A stretch of DNA of 8,591 nt, taken from Enterovirga sp. GTDB taxonomy: Bacteria > Pseudomonadota > Alphaproteobacteria > Rhizobiales > Beijerinckiaceae. The notes under the pieces were generated by a model. That model saw only the letters and a list, made by a program, of their open reading frames with translations, was not told the DNA's origin and searched no databases. Positions within the stretch are counted from its first letter, which is position 1. Every line of letters starts with the position of its first letter. Of this stretch, positions 1 through 5,953 are shown piece after piece. The stretch is taken from contig JAQGJZ010000452.1 in assembly GCA_028290385.1 (NCBI GenBank), forward strand, positions 1-8,591, given 5' to 3'. The translations under genes were made by a program, and so were the position numbers.

Positions 1-411
1 GGGGAACTCCGCACTCGGTTCGAGCGCGCCGCGGAATTCCGGCTCGTAATAGCCGGTCAGAAAGCCGCGTCCGCCCGGGACCAGCACCTCGAAGGGCGTG
101 AAGCGGCGCTCGAAGAATGCGCGCGCCACCTCGCGGTCGGGGCTCTGCGCCAGCGCCTCCCGGCAGGCGGCCTGGAGCCCCTCCGGAGCGGGGCGGGCGG
201 TGCCGACCGCGCGCGTGCCCTCGACCAGGGCGGGGCAGGTTTTGCGAAAGGCGCGGAACGCCGCGACGTGGTCGTCCTCGCGCCAGCCGGGCAGCGAGTC
301 GAAGCTGCGCGGCGCGAATTCGGCACCCGGAACGGCCGGCTGCGCAACAGCCGAGCCGCCGGCGGAAACGGAGGCGAGAAGAAGGGCGAGCGAGACGCCG
401 ACCCGCCCCAC
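1..411 (-). CDS. mltA: Membrane-bound lytic murein transglycosylase A (MltA), N-terminal part; C-terminus beyond left edge
   Basis: MltA cleaves the MurNAc-GlcNAc bond of peptidoglycan, forming 1,6-anhydro-muropeptides, in the periplasm. I translated the minus strand from a GTG at 411-409; the frame stays open for 137 codons to the window edge. Residues 5-23 form a hydrophobic signal peptide ending in AVA before Gln24, so cleavage there is likely. There is no lipobox cysteine, so it looks exported and soluble or peripheral, unlike the E. coli lipoprotein. The stretch FFERRFTPFEV (99-109) followed by GFLTGYYEPE (116-125) is the family hallmark. The catalytic Asp and the C-terminal 3D domain lie outside the window. 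The start is 4 nt after the stop of the Tim44-like gene, so the two are probably co-transcribed and translationally coupled. The GTG start is inferred from the signal peptide; its own ribosome-binding site is weak. Confidence 0.88.
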   Translation of the reverse strand, partial: MGRVGVSLALLLASVSAGGSAVAQPAVPGAEFAPRSFDSLPGWREDDHVAAFRAFRKTCPALVEGTRAVGTARPAPEGLQAACREALAQSPDREVARAFFERRFTPFEVLVPGGRGFLTGYYEPEFRGALEPSAEFP

Positions 412-415
412 GGAA

Positions 416-1147
416 CTATTGTCCCGCTTCGGTCGCGACCAACTGCCAGTTCGGGTCGCGGGAGCCGAGCGTGCGCGCAAACGTCCACACGTCGGTGACG
501 TCCACGACCTGCTCGGGATTGCCATCGATCACGCGGCCGCCGGCATCCCGGGTGGCCGTGATGAGCTTGGACAGGAACCGGATGGTCACCTGGGCCACGC
601 GGTTGCGGACCTCGACCGACACCAGCTCGGCCTTGTCGATGGACACGAAGGTGGTTTCAGCCTTCTCGCCGCGCGTCTCGCGGTCGGCGATGGCCCGCTC
701 GAACCCGTCCAGCACGTCCTTCGACAGGAGGTTGCGCAGCGTCTGCCGGTCGCCCTGGGCGAAGGCCGTGACGATCATCTCGTAGGCCGACTTGGCACCT
801 TCCACGAAACCGGGGGCGTCGAAATCCGGCTCGATCCGGGCGACGTCGTCGAGGCCGCGCGCCACGATGCTGTCCGGCTCGGTCACGCCGGCCCAGCGGT
901 TTCCTGCCGGGGCCGCGGTGGCCGGCGCGACGGGGCGCTCGGCGCCCGGGGTCGGCAGGCGGACGACATTGTCGGTTCCGTTGGCGGCCGGCCGCGATCC
1001 ATCCAGCGGCTCGCGCCGCACGAACGGATCCGCGGGTGGACGCTCGTGGCCCGTCTTCTGCCCCAGAACGGAACGCAGCCGCCAGATCACGAAGATCGCG
1101 AGGGCTAGAAAGACGATCGTCGTGACGTCGAACGAATCTTGCATCAT
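416..1147 (-). CDS. Tim44/TimA-like domain protein, membrane-anchored
   Basis: The protein has 243 residues. An N-terminal hydrophobic segment (about 9-23) is followed by a basic stretch, a low-complexity linker rich in Pro and Ala (about 33-95), and a Tim44-like domain (about 105-240) that begins near GFVEGAKSAYEMIVTAF and ends with DVWTFARTLGSRDPNWQLVAT. This architecture is typical of the alphaproteobacterial relatives of mitochondrial Tim44, the matrix adaptor that links the import channel to Hsp70. The bacterial role is not settled; an inner-membrane adaptor or protein-interaction function is inferred. Two adjacent Met codons (1147 and 1144) can both serve as start; the Shine-Dalgarno sequence is weak. 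It heads a leftward unit with mltA 4 nt downstream and is divergent from secB. A linked Tim44-like/MltA/SecB set is common in Hyphomicrobiales. Confidence 0.88.
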   Translation of the reverse strand: MMQDSFDVTTIVFLALAIFVIWRLRSVLGQKTGHERPPADPFVRREPLDGSRPAANGTDNVVRLPTPGAERPVAPATAAPAGNRWAGVTEPDSIVARGLDDVARIEPDFDAPGFVEGAKSAYEMIVTAFAQGDRQTLRNLLSKDVLDGFERAIADRETRGEKAETTFVSIDKAELVSVEVRNRVAQVTIRFLSKLITATRDAGGRVIDGNPEQVVDVTDVWTFARTLGSRDPNWQLVATEAGQ

Positions 1148-1389
1148 CTAACGGGTCTTCGGCCTGAGGGAGCGGCCGTCGACGGCCCGCTGGCCAGACG
1201 TGGACCACCCGGCCTCACGCCTATGTGGGGTTGCTCGTCGTAACATCCAGCGCCCAGCACCACAAGCAACGGGCGGCGGCACGGCCTTGTGAGCCTGAAG
1301 GAAGCGTGATAGCGCGACCTGCTGCTTTCCGCCGGACCAGAGCGTCGTCGCGGATGCGCCACAGCCCAGGAAACAGACAGGATCAACCT
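1148..1389. promoter_or_regulatory. Divergent intergenic region between the Tim44-like gene and secB
   Basis: Both neighbouring genes start outward from this 242-bp stretch, so it should hold their promoters. I could not assign them with confidence. The best leftward candidate is TTGCTT, 17 nt, ATGTTA, read on the minus strand across roughly 1239-1267. For secB only a poor TTGTGA with a GATAG-like element near 1287-1312 is visible. A 14-bp perfect palindrome, GGCCGTCGACGGCC, sits at 1174-1187, just upstream of the Tim44-like start. No gene with recognisable features is present in the stretch. Confidence 0.35.
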
Positions 1390-1905
1390 ATGGCCGAGAA
1401 TCCGGCAGGCAATGGCGCTCAGGCTGCCGACCAGGCACCCTCGCTGAACGCGCTCGCGCAATACGCCAAGGATATCTCCTTCGAGAACCCGAACGCGCCG
1501 CGCTCGCTCACCCCGCAGGAAGGCGCCGGGCCGCAGATCTCGATCCAGGTCAACGTCAATGCCAAGCAGCTGGCGGAGACGGATTTTGAGGTCGATCTCT
1601 CGCTCGAGGGCAACGCCAAGGTCGGCAACGAGGTGATGTTTGCCTTCGACCTGACCTATTCGGGCGTGTTCCGGGTCCGCAACATCCCGCAGGACCAGCT
1701 ACACCCGGTCGTGATGATCGAGTGCCCGCGCCTGCTGTTCCCGTTCGCGCGGCAGATCGTGGCCGAGGCGGTTCGCAACGGCGGCTTCCCGCCCCTCTAC
1801 ATCGACCCGATCGATTTCGTCGGCCTGTATCGGCAGAAGATGGAAGCCGAAGGGGCCCAGAACCCGGTCGGCGCCGGTCCGGCTGCGAACCAGCCGATGA
1901 ACTGA
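1390..1905 (+). CDS. secB: Protein-export chaperone SecB
   Basis: SecB is a cytoplasmic tetrameric chaperone that keeps preproteins unfolded and hands them to SecA. The product has 171 residues, usual for alphaproteobacteria. Family signatures are [11 protein letters not shown] (24-34), the beta-strand stretch [20 protein letters not shown] (53-72) and the helix/strand block [14 protein letters not shown] (111-124) followed by [13 protein letters not shown] (131-143). The N-terminal 20 residues and the Gly/Pro/Ala-rich tail after 155 are low complexity and variable in the family. I chose ATG 1390 because AGGA lies 7 nt upstream (1379-1382) and the protein then begins like known SecBs; the frame is open back to 1225, but that extension resembles nothing. 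The gene stands alone, pointing toward dnaQ, and ends before a strong terminator. Confidence 0.96.
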   Translation: MAENPAGNGAQAADQAPSLNALAQYAKDISFENPNAPRSLTPQEGAGPQISIQVNVNAKQLAETDFEVDLSLEGNAKVGNEVMFAFDLTYSGVFRVRNIPQDQLHPVVMIECPRLLFPFARQIVAEAVRNGGFPPLYIDPIDFVGLYRQKMEAEGAQNPVGAGPAANQPMN

Positions 1906-1932
1906 CGCTCCGCTCGCGGACGTCTTGATCGA

Positions 1933-1957
1933 GGCCACGCCAGCGCGTGGCCTTTTT
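1933..1957 (+). terminator. Intrinsic (Rho-independent) terminator of secB
   Basis: A perfect 8-bp GC-rich stem (GGCCACGC at 1933-1940, GCGTGGCC at 1945-1952) with a 4-nt loop CAGC is followed directly by five T residues (1953-1957). It begins 27 nt after the secB stop and lies between the convergent secB and dnaQ genes. On the minus strand the hairpin is followed by TCGATCAAG rather than a U-tract, so it should end secB transcripts efficiently and dnaQ transcripts less so. Confidence 0.88.
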
Positions 1958-1961
1958 CGTT

Positions 1962-2696
1962 TCAGGCGGCGTTCGCCTCGAGCTCGGCGTCGGCGACGTA
2001 TTCGCGCCAGATCGGGGTGCCGCCGAGGGAGTTCACGAACGCAATGTGCGCCGCGAGGGTCGCCTCGTCGAGCGCCGGACGGGTTGGACGCGGGGCGCGC
2101 TCGCCGTGGCCCCCGAAGGCGGCGCCCGGAACCAGGATGCGCGGCCCGGCCCCCATCGCCAGGCCGAGATCGGCCTGCTTTCCGCCGATCAGCTCGACAT
2201 AAACCTCGGCCAGGAGTTCGGCGTCGAGCAGCGCCCCGTGCTTGGTGCGGCGTGAATTGTCGATGCCATAACGCTGACAGAGCGCGTCGAGGCTGTTGGA
2301 CGCGCCGGGATGCTTGCGGCGCGCCAGCGCCAGCGAATCGAGCACGCGATCCATGACGATGACCGGATGGCCGGTTCGCCGGAATTCCGCGTTCATGAAG
2401 GCGATGTCGAAGCTCGCGTTATGCGCGATCAGCCTCGCGTCCCCGAAGAAATCGCAGATCTCGTCCGCCAGCGCGGCGAAGCAGGGGTGGCCGGCCAGAA
2501 ACGCGTCCGACAGCCCGTGCACCCTGAAAGCCTCCGGATGGCAAGGCCGCTCCGGGTTGACGTATTTGTGAAAGACCCGCCCCGTGGGGATGTGGTTCAG
2601 CAGCTCGACGCAGCCGATCTCGACCACGCGGTCTCCGCCGAGATGCTCGGTGCCGGTGGTTTCGGTGTCGAAGACGATCTCACGCAGCGGGGCCAG
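1962..2696 (-). CDS. dnaQ: DNA polymerase III epsilon subunit (3'-5' proofreading exonuclease)
   Basis: DnaQ is the editing exonuclease of the replicative polymerase III core. From the chosen start the protein has 244 residues and carries the full DEDDh active site: Exo I FDTETTG with Asp10 and Glu12, Exo II HNASFD with Asp97, and Exo III KHGALLDAE with His153 and Asp158. The C-terminal third (about 175-244) is the linker and the part expected to bind the polymerase alpha subunit. No ATG, GTG or TTG lies at a sensible place. The nearest is a TTG at 2813, which would add 39 unrelated residues inside coaE. A CTG at 2696-2694 lies 6 nt behind AGGAGG (2708-2703) and gives M-A-P-L-REIVFDTETTG; a second CTG at 2687 matches the usual family start, MREIVFDTETTG. 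Either way the start overlaps the end of coaE, which suggests translational coupling. Identity is certain; the exact start is not. Confidence 0.95.
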   Translation of the reverse strand: MAPLREIVFDTETTGTEHLGGDRVVEIGCVELLNHIPTGRVFHKYVNPERPCHPEAFRVHGLSDAFLAGHPCFAALADEICDFFGDARLIAHNASFDIAFMNAEFRRTGHPVIVMDRVLDSLALARRKHPGASNSLDALCQRYGIDNSRRTKHGALLDAELLAEVYVELIGGKQADLGLAMGAGPRILVPGAAFGGHGERAPRPTRPALDEATLAAHIAFVNSLGGTPIWREYVADAELEANAA

Positions 2697-3324
2697 AGCC
2701 TGCCTCCTCCCCGAACCGCGGGCCGAGGATCCGGCCCGGCCGGCCGGCCAGAGCGCGAACGATACCAGAGACCTGCGTCTTTGCCCGAGGGAAGCCGTAG
2801 CCCGTTTCCACAATGAAGTGGGCGCGCCGGCGCTTTTGCGCGTCCGGCATCTGCTTTGCGCGGATCGCGGCGAACTTCTGAGGCGTCATGCCGGGCCGGC
2901 CCAGAACCCGGGTTTCCTGCACGGCCGCGTCGGCGCTCACGACCACCACGGCGTCGCAGCGGCCCTCCCCGCCCGTCTCGAACAGCAGCGGCACATCGAG
3001 TACGACCAATGGGATCCGGTGCGTCACGGCGCGGCGCAGGAACGCGGCTTCCTCCTCCCGCACGAGCGGATGGACCACGGACTCGAGCCGCCGCATCGCG
3101 TGCGGCCGGCCGATCACGCGCTCGGACAGCTTTGTGCGGTCCACGGCACCGTCCACCACCGTGCCCGGGAAAGCATCCTCGATGAGCGGCGCAGCGCGGC
3201 CGCTATACAGCGCATGGACGGCGGCATCTGCGTCATGAACCGGGATTCCGAGATCCCGAAACATGATCGCGGTTGCGGATTTGCCCATGCCGATCGAGCC
3301 GGTCAGGCCGAGCACAAAGGTCAT
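2680..3324 (-). CDS. coaE: Dephospho-CoA kinase
   Basis: CoaE phosphorylates the 3'-hydroxyl of dephospho-CoA, the last step of coenzyme A synthesis, in the cytosol. The product has 214 residues, slightly longer than the usual ~200. The P-loop GSIGMGKS is at 9-16, the substrate-binding HDAD at 30-33, DVPLLFETG at 110-118, and the lid region RPGMTPQKFAAIRAKQMP at 143-160 with basic residues KRRR at 164-167. All look intact. The ATG start shares ATGA with the aroE stop (3324-3321). The 3' end overlaps the dnaQ start by 17 nt and holds the dnaQ ribosome-binding site; this may explain the unusual Gly/Pro/Ala-rich C-terminus (about 193-214). It is the fourth gene of a leftward unit starting with ppsR. 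Confidence 0.96.
   Translation of the reverse strand: MTFVLGLTGSIGMGKSATAIMFRDLGIPVHDADAAVHALYSGRAAPLIEDAFPGTVVDGAVDRTKLSERVIGRPHAMRRLESVVHPLVREEEAAFLRRAVTHRIPLVVLDVPLLFETGGEGRCDAVVVVSADAAVQETRVLGRPGMTPQKFAAIRAKQMPDAQKRRRAHFIVETGYGFPRAKTQVSGIVRALAGRPGRILGPRFGEEAGSGPAA
2703..2710 (-). promoter_or_regulatory. Strong Shine-Dalgarno sequence for dnaQ, inside the 3' end of coaE
   Basis: Read on the minus strand, GGAGGAGG occupies 2710-2703, a near-perfect anti-16S match. Its spacing to CTG 2696 is 6 nt, close to optimal, and to CTG 2687 it is 15 nt. This decides between the two CTG candidates in favour of the first, and it makes the lack of a conventional start codon here more notable. Confidence 0.65.
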
Positions 3325-4160
3325 GCGCCGCGTCCAAGATCGGCTTCGACAAGCGCGCGCAGTTCGGCCGTGACCTCAGGCCGGACGCCGAACCAGCGCG
3401 CGAAGCCCGGCACGGCCTGATGCAGCAGCATGCCGAGGCCATCCACCGTCCGAAGCCCGCGGGCCCGCGCATCGGCGAGGAGACGCGTCTCGAGCGGGAC
3501 GTAGACGATATCCGAGACGATTGCCCTGGCCGGCAGACCCGAGAGGTCGAGCGACAGCGGCGGCTGGCCCTTCATGCCGGCCTGCGTCGTGTTCACGAGG
3601 AGGTCCGCCTCGGCCATCGCCGTCGGCAGCCCCGCCCAGGAAACGACCTCGACGCGATCGGGCGCCAGCGCCGCGAGATCCCGCGCGCGCGCCTCCGTCC
3701 GATTAGCGACGCGGATCCTGGAGCCGCCCGCATCGAGCAGGGCGCCGACGATCGCCCGCGCCGCACCGCCCGCGCCGAGCACGAGTGCGACCCCGATCCC
3801 GCCGAGCCAATCGGCCCCGACCGCCCCGGCGACGCTGGCCAGAAAACCCTCGCCGTCGGTGGTGTCGCCGTGCAGGCGCCCATTCTCCAGCCAGAGCGTG
3901 TTGACCGAGCCGAGTCGATTTGCGCGCTCGGTCCGTTCCGCGACCAGCCGGAAGGCGGCTTCCTTGTGCGGGACCGTGACGTTGCCGCCCACGAACCTGT
4001 CGGCCTCCATGCGGGCCAGAAAAGCAGGCAGCTCGCCCGGGGCCACGTCGATGCGCTCGTAGGAGCCGTCGAGCCCGTGCTGGCGCAGCCAGTAGCCGTG
4101 GATCAGCGGCGAGCGGGAATGGGCGACCGGATGCCCGATCACGAAGGCGCGGCGGTTCAT
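3321..4160 (-). CDS. aroE: Shikimate dehydrogenase (NADP+)
   Basis: AroE reduces 3-dehydroshikimate to shikimate with NADPH in the aromatic amino-acid pathway. It has 279 residues, normal for the family. The N-terminal substrate domain has SRSP (15-18), NVTVPHKE with catalytic Lys66 (60-67), SVNT with Asn87 (85-88) and Asp102 in the stretch DTTDGEGF (99-106). Most relatives have DNTD here, so position 100 is Thr instead of Asn, next to but not at the catalytic Asp. The NADP domain has GAGGAARA (129-136) and the NADP-type NRT motif (153-155). Gln248 in GMLLHQAVPGF completes the active site. The start codon shares ATGA with the maf stop (4160-4157) and the stop shares ATGA with the coaE start, so this is a coupled chain. 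Confidence 0.96.
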   Translation of the reverse strand: MNRRAFVIGHPVAHSRSPLIHGYWLRQHGLDGSYERIDVAPGELPAFLARMEADRFVGGNVTVPHKEAAFRLVAERTERANRLGSVNTLWLENGRLHGDTTDGEGFLASVAGAVGADWLGGIGVALVLGAGGAARAIVGALLDAGGSRIRVANRTEARARDLAALAPDRVEVVSWAGLPTAMAEADLLVNTTQAGMKGQPPLSLDLSGLPARAIVSDIVYVPLETRLLADARARGLRTVDGLGMLLHQAVPGFARWFGVRPEVTAELRALVEADLGRGA

Positions 4161-4777
4161 AGGGCGATCAGGTCCAGCTCGCGCAGCAGGGCGAGCGTCG
4201 GGAGCAGCGGAAGGCCCAGGATGGTGGAATGTTCGCCGTCGACGGCGCTGAAGAGGTGAATGCCCAAACCCTCGATCTCGTAGCCTCCGGCGGAGCGCGT
4301 CGCGGCCTCGCCGGCCGAGGCGACATAATGGGCGATCGCGGCGTCATCGAGATCACGCACGGACAGACGTGCGGTCGCCACCCGGACGGCGTGGAGCCGC
4401 CCCCCTGTCGCAACCGCGACGGCGCTGTGGAGGAAGTGGCTTCGGCCGGCGAGCCGGGCGATCTGCCGCCGGGCATTCTCCGGCGACCCGGGCTTGCCGA
4501 GGCTTTCGCCGTCGAGATCGAGCACCTGATCCGCCCCGATGACGATTCGCTCGGGATGGAGGCGCGCGACTGCACTCGCCTTCTCGGCCGCGAGCCGGGC
4601 CGCGAGTTCGGCAGGCCGGATCCCAGGGCCGAGCGAAGCCTCGACAGCCCGCTCGTCGACGTCCGGGGGCACGGTCTCGACCGGAAACCCCGCGGCCTCC
4701 AGCAGCGTGCGCCGCACGGGGCTCGTCGAGGCCAGCAGCAGCGGTGCGGTGCCGCGCCAGATGGCCGACATGGTCAC
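4157..4777 (-). CDS. maf: Maf-family nucleotide pyrophosphatase, YceF-like
   Basis: Maf proteins hydrolyse non-canonical or modified nucleoside triphosphates to monophosphates. The product has 206 residues. The signature LASTSPVRR (15-23), the E-K pair at 65-66, [11 protein letters not shown] with Asp83 (81-91), GKP (94-96) and NARRQ (101-105) are all present. The forms GADQ and STSPxRR resemble E. coli YceF (7-methyl-GTP pyrophosphatase) more than YhdE (dTTP/UTP, usually GADT). Substrate preference is therefore an inference, and a septum-inhibition role, historically given to Maf, should not be assumed. The GTG at 4777 overlaps the ppsR stop as GTGA; an alternative ATG lies at 4771 in the same frame and would remove two residues. 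The stop overlaps the aroE start. Confidence 0.93.
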   Translation of the reverse strand: MTMSAIWRGTAPLLLASTSPVRRTLLEAAGFPVETVPPDVDERAVEASLGPGIRPAELAARLAAEKASAVARLHPERIVIGADQVLDLDGESLGKPGSPENARRQIARLAGRSHFLHSAVAVATGGRLHAVRVATARLSVRDLDDAAIAHYVASAGEAATRSAGGYEIEGLGIHLFSAVDGEHSTILGLPLLPTLALLRELDLIAL

Positions 4778-5604
4778 ACCGCGATGAACCTGACCGCGTG
4801 GTCGCGATACAGGTCGAGGATCGCGGCCGCCGTTTCCTCGATGGAGCGGCGCGTTACGTCGATCACCGGCCAGTTGTGGCGGGCGCAGAGCCGGCGCGAG
4901 AAGGCGATCTCCTCGGCCACGAGTTCGCGGTCGACATAGGACGTGTCCTCGTCCGCCTTCAGGCTGAGGAGGCGGTTCTGCCGGATTTGGACGATCCGCT
5001 CGGGTGAGGCGACCAGCCCGACAACCAATGTCCGCCTCACGGCCTCCAAGGCCGGCGGGACCGGCATGTTCGGCACAAGCGGGATGTTGGCGGTCTTCAG
5101 CCCGCGATTGGCGAGATAGATCGAGGTCGGGGTCTTTGACGTCCGGCTCACCCCAACGAGCACCACATCGGCCTCGTCGAGATCGGTCGGGAGTTGCCCG
5201 TCGTCATGCATCAGCGTGAAGTTCATCGCATCGATGCGCTTGAAGTACTCGGCGTTGAGCATGTGCTGCGCGCCGGGCCGGGCCGTGGAGGCGGCCCCGA
5301 TATAGCTCTCGAGCAAGGCGTGCACGGGCGCGAGCACTGAGAGGTGCGGGCAGCCGGTGGCCCGGCACGCCTCCTCCAGCCGCCCGGCCAGATCGCGATC
5401 CACCAGCGTATAGAGCACGAGCCCGGGCGCCGCATCGATCTCCGCGATCACGCGGTCGAGCTGCTTCGACGAACGCACGAGCGGGTAGACGTGCTCGATC
5501 GCCGAAACGCCCTCGTATTGGGCCGTCGCCGCGCGGGCCACCGCGATGAGTGTTTCGCCCGTCGAGTCGGAGACCAGATGGAGATGGAAGTAGCTGCGGC
5601 CCAC
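4774..5604 (-). CDS. ppsR: PEP synthase/PPDK regulatory protein: bifunctional kinase-pyrophosphorylase (PpsR/DUF299)
   Basis: Proteins of this family inactivate PEP synthase or pyruvate phosphate dikinase by ADP-dependent threonine phosphorylation and reactivate them by Pi-dependent dephosphorylation. From GTG 5604 the product has 276 residues, matching E. coli PpsR (277). It begins [18 protein letters not shown], a family hallmark. The P-loop GVSRTSKT is at 151-158, preceded by the conserved LMHDDG (131-136). The frame is open to 5703, but the extra 33 residues do not belong to the family and would place the DnaA box inside the gene, so I rejected that start. The ribosome-binding site is weak. 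Whether the target is PpsA or PpdK cannot be told from this window. It heads the leftward unit and is divergent from hemE across the candidate oriC, like the orthologue next to Caulobacter oriC. Confidence 0.95.
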   Translation of the reverse strand: MGRSYFHLHLVSDSTGETLIAVARAATAQYEGVSAIEHVYPLVRSSKQLDRVIAEIDAAPGLVLYTLVDRDLAGRLEEACRATGCPHLSVLAPVHALLESYIGAASTARPGAQHMLNAEYFKRIDAMNFTLMHDDGQLPTDLDEADVVLVGVSRTSKTPTSIYLANRGLKTANIPLVPNMPVPPALEAVRRTLVVGLVASPERIVQIRQNRLLSLKADEDTSYVDRELVAEEIAFSRRLCARHNWPVIDVTRRSIEETAAAILDLYRDHAVRFIAV

Positions 5605-5635
5605 GGGGACAATCCGCGATCGGGGAGTCGACAAG

Positions 5636-5644
5636 TGTGGATAA
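5636..5644 (-). promoter_or_regulatory. Perfect-consensus DnaA box
   Basis: The plus strand reads TGTGGATAA, the exact complement of the consensus DnaA box TTATCCACA. It is the only full-consensus copy I found in the window and lies 32 bp upstream of the ppsR start. A relaxed candidate, TTGTCCAGA, lies at 5765-5773 (two mismatches), and TGTGGACGG at 5873-5881 matches only in one half. Confidence 0.7.
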
Positions 5645-5786
5645 GGGACCCCGCGGCGGCGGTCCAGGTAACGGCCGACCCAAACCGTCCCAGCCGGGCT
5701 CAACAGGCTCGGCTGCGGGGCTCCTGGAACCAGGGAATCGGTGATGGCGCGCCGCGACCCGCCCTTGTCCAGAGGGGACTCGATGG

Positions 5787-5802
5787 TTAACCCCTTGGTA
5801 AC
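5787..5802 (+). promoter_or_regulatory. CtrA-like box 1
   Basis: TTAA, 7 nt, GTAAC fits the CtrA consensus TTAA-N7-TTAAC with one mismatch. It lies inside the candidate oriC, where CtrA represses initiation in Caulobacter. Its left half is part of the perfect palindrome GGTTAACC (5785-5792). It is spaced 17 bp from the second box. Confidence 0.5.
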
Positions 5803-5803
5803 C

Positions 5804-5819
5804 TTTAGCTCCCGTTAAC
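5804..5819 (+). promoter_or_regulatory. CtrA-like box 2
   Basis: TTTA, 7 nt, TTAAC fits the CtrA consensus with one mismatch. It starts exactly 17 bp after box 1, in the same orientation, leaving one base between them. The TTAA in this box and the one in box 1 are the only TTAA tetramers I found in the whole window. Confidence 0.5.
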
Positions 5820-5903
5820 GGTCCGGCCCGCGCGCCGGGGGCCGATCCGTGCTAGCCAGGCCGTGGGCAACCTGTGGACGGCCTTGCGGGACCGAATCCG
5901 ACC

Positions 5904-5953
5904 CATCAAGCAAGAGAAGCAAAGATTCAGATTCTAGATTCCTTTTTAGAAAG
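5904..5953. other. AT-rich tract, candidate DNA-unwinding element
   Basis: This 50-bp stretch is about 34% G+C by hand count, in a window of about two-thirds G+C. It holds three copies of AGATTC (5923, 5929, 5936) and ends in the small inverted repeat CCTTT-TTAG-AAAGG (5941-5954). Its place beside hemE fits an unwinding element; it may also contain the hemE promoter, although I could not identify a convincing -35/-10 pair. Confidence 0.5.
5923..5941 (+). repeat. Three near-tandem AGATTC repeats, each a GANTC methylation site
   Basis: AGATTC occurs at 5923-5928, 5929-5934 and 5936-5941; the first two are adjacent and one T separates the second from the third. Each contains GATTC, a CcrM (GANTC) target. 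A further site, GAATC, lies at 5894-5898. Confidence 0.75.

Noticed and set aside
98..1108. Long plus-strand reading frame of 336 codons opposite mltA and the Tim44-like gene.
   Set aside because: It is antisense to two recognisable genes and its product is low-complexity, Arg/Gly/Ala-rich with no known domain; typical of shadow frames in high-GC DNA.
1174..1187. Perfect 14-bp palindrome GGCCGTCGACGGCC upstream of the Tim44-like gene, as an operator.
   Set aside because: At this GC content about one such palindrome is expected by chance per window of this size, and no second copy supports a binding site.
1286..1312. secB promoter at TTGTGA with a GATAG-like -10.
   Set aside because: Poor -10 match and no ideal spacing; cannot be distinguished from background.
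1225..1389. Upstream extension of secB to 1225.
   Set aside because: Composition unlike SecB, and a good AGGA ribosome-binding site sits 7 nt before ATG 1390.
3273..4259. Long plus-strand reading frame of 328 codons opposite aroE.
   Set aside because: Antisense to a complete aroE with all active-site residues; product composition is that of a shadow frame.
5605..5703. N-terminal extension of ppsR to 5703.
   Set aside because: The family begins at the [17 protein letters not shown] stretch; the extension is Arg/Pro-rich and would cover the DnaA box.
5765..5773. TTGTCCAGA as a DnaA box.
   Set aside because: Two mismatches, one in the conserved CACA end. Mentioned as a relaxed candidate but not listed as a feature.
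5873..5881. TGTGGACGG as a second DnaA box.
   Set aside because: Three of nine positions differ from consensus, all in the conserved T/A-rich half; too degenerate to call alone.
5905..5917. IHF site at CATCAAGCAAGAG in the AT-rich tract.
   Set aside because: Only the ATCAA core fits the consensus WATCAANNNNTTR; the first base and the TTR end do not.
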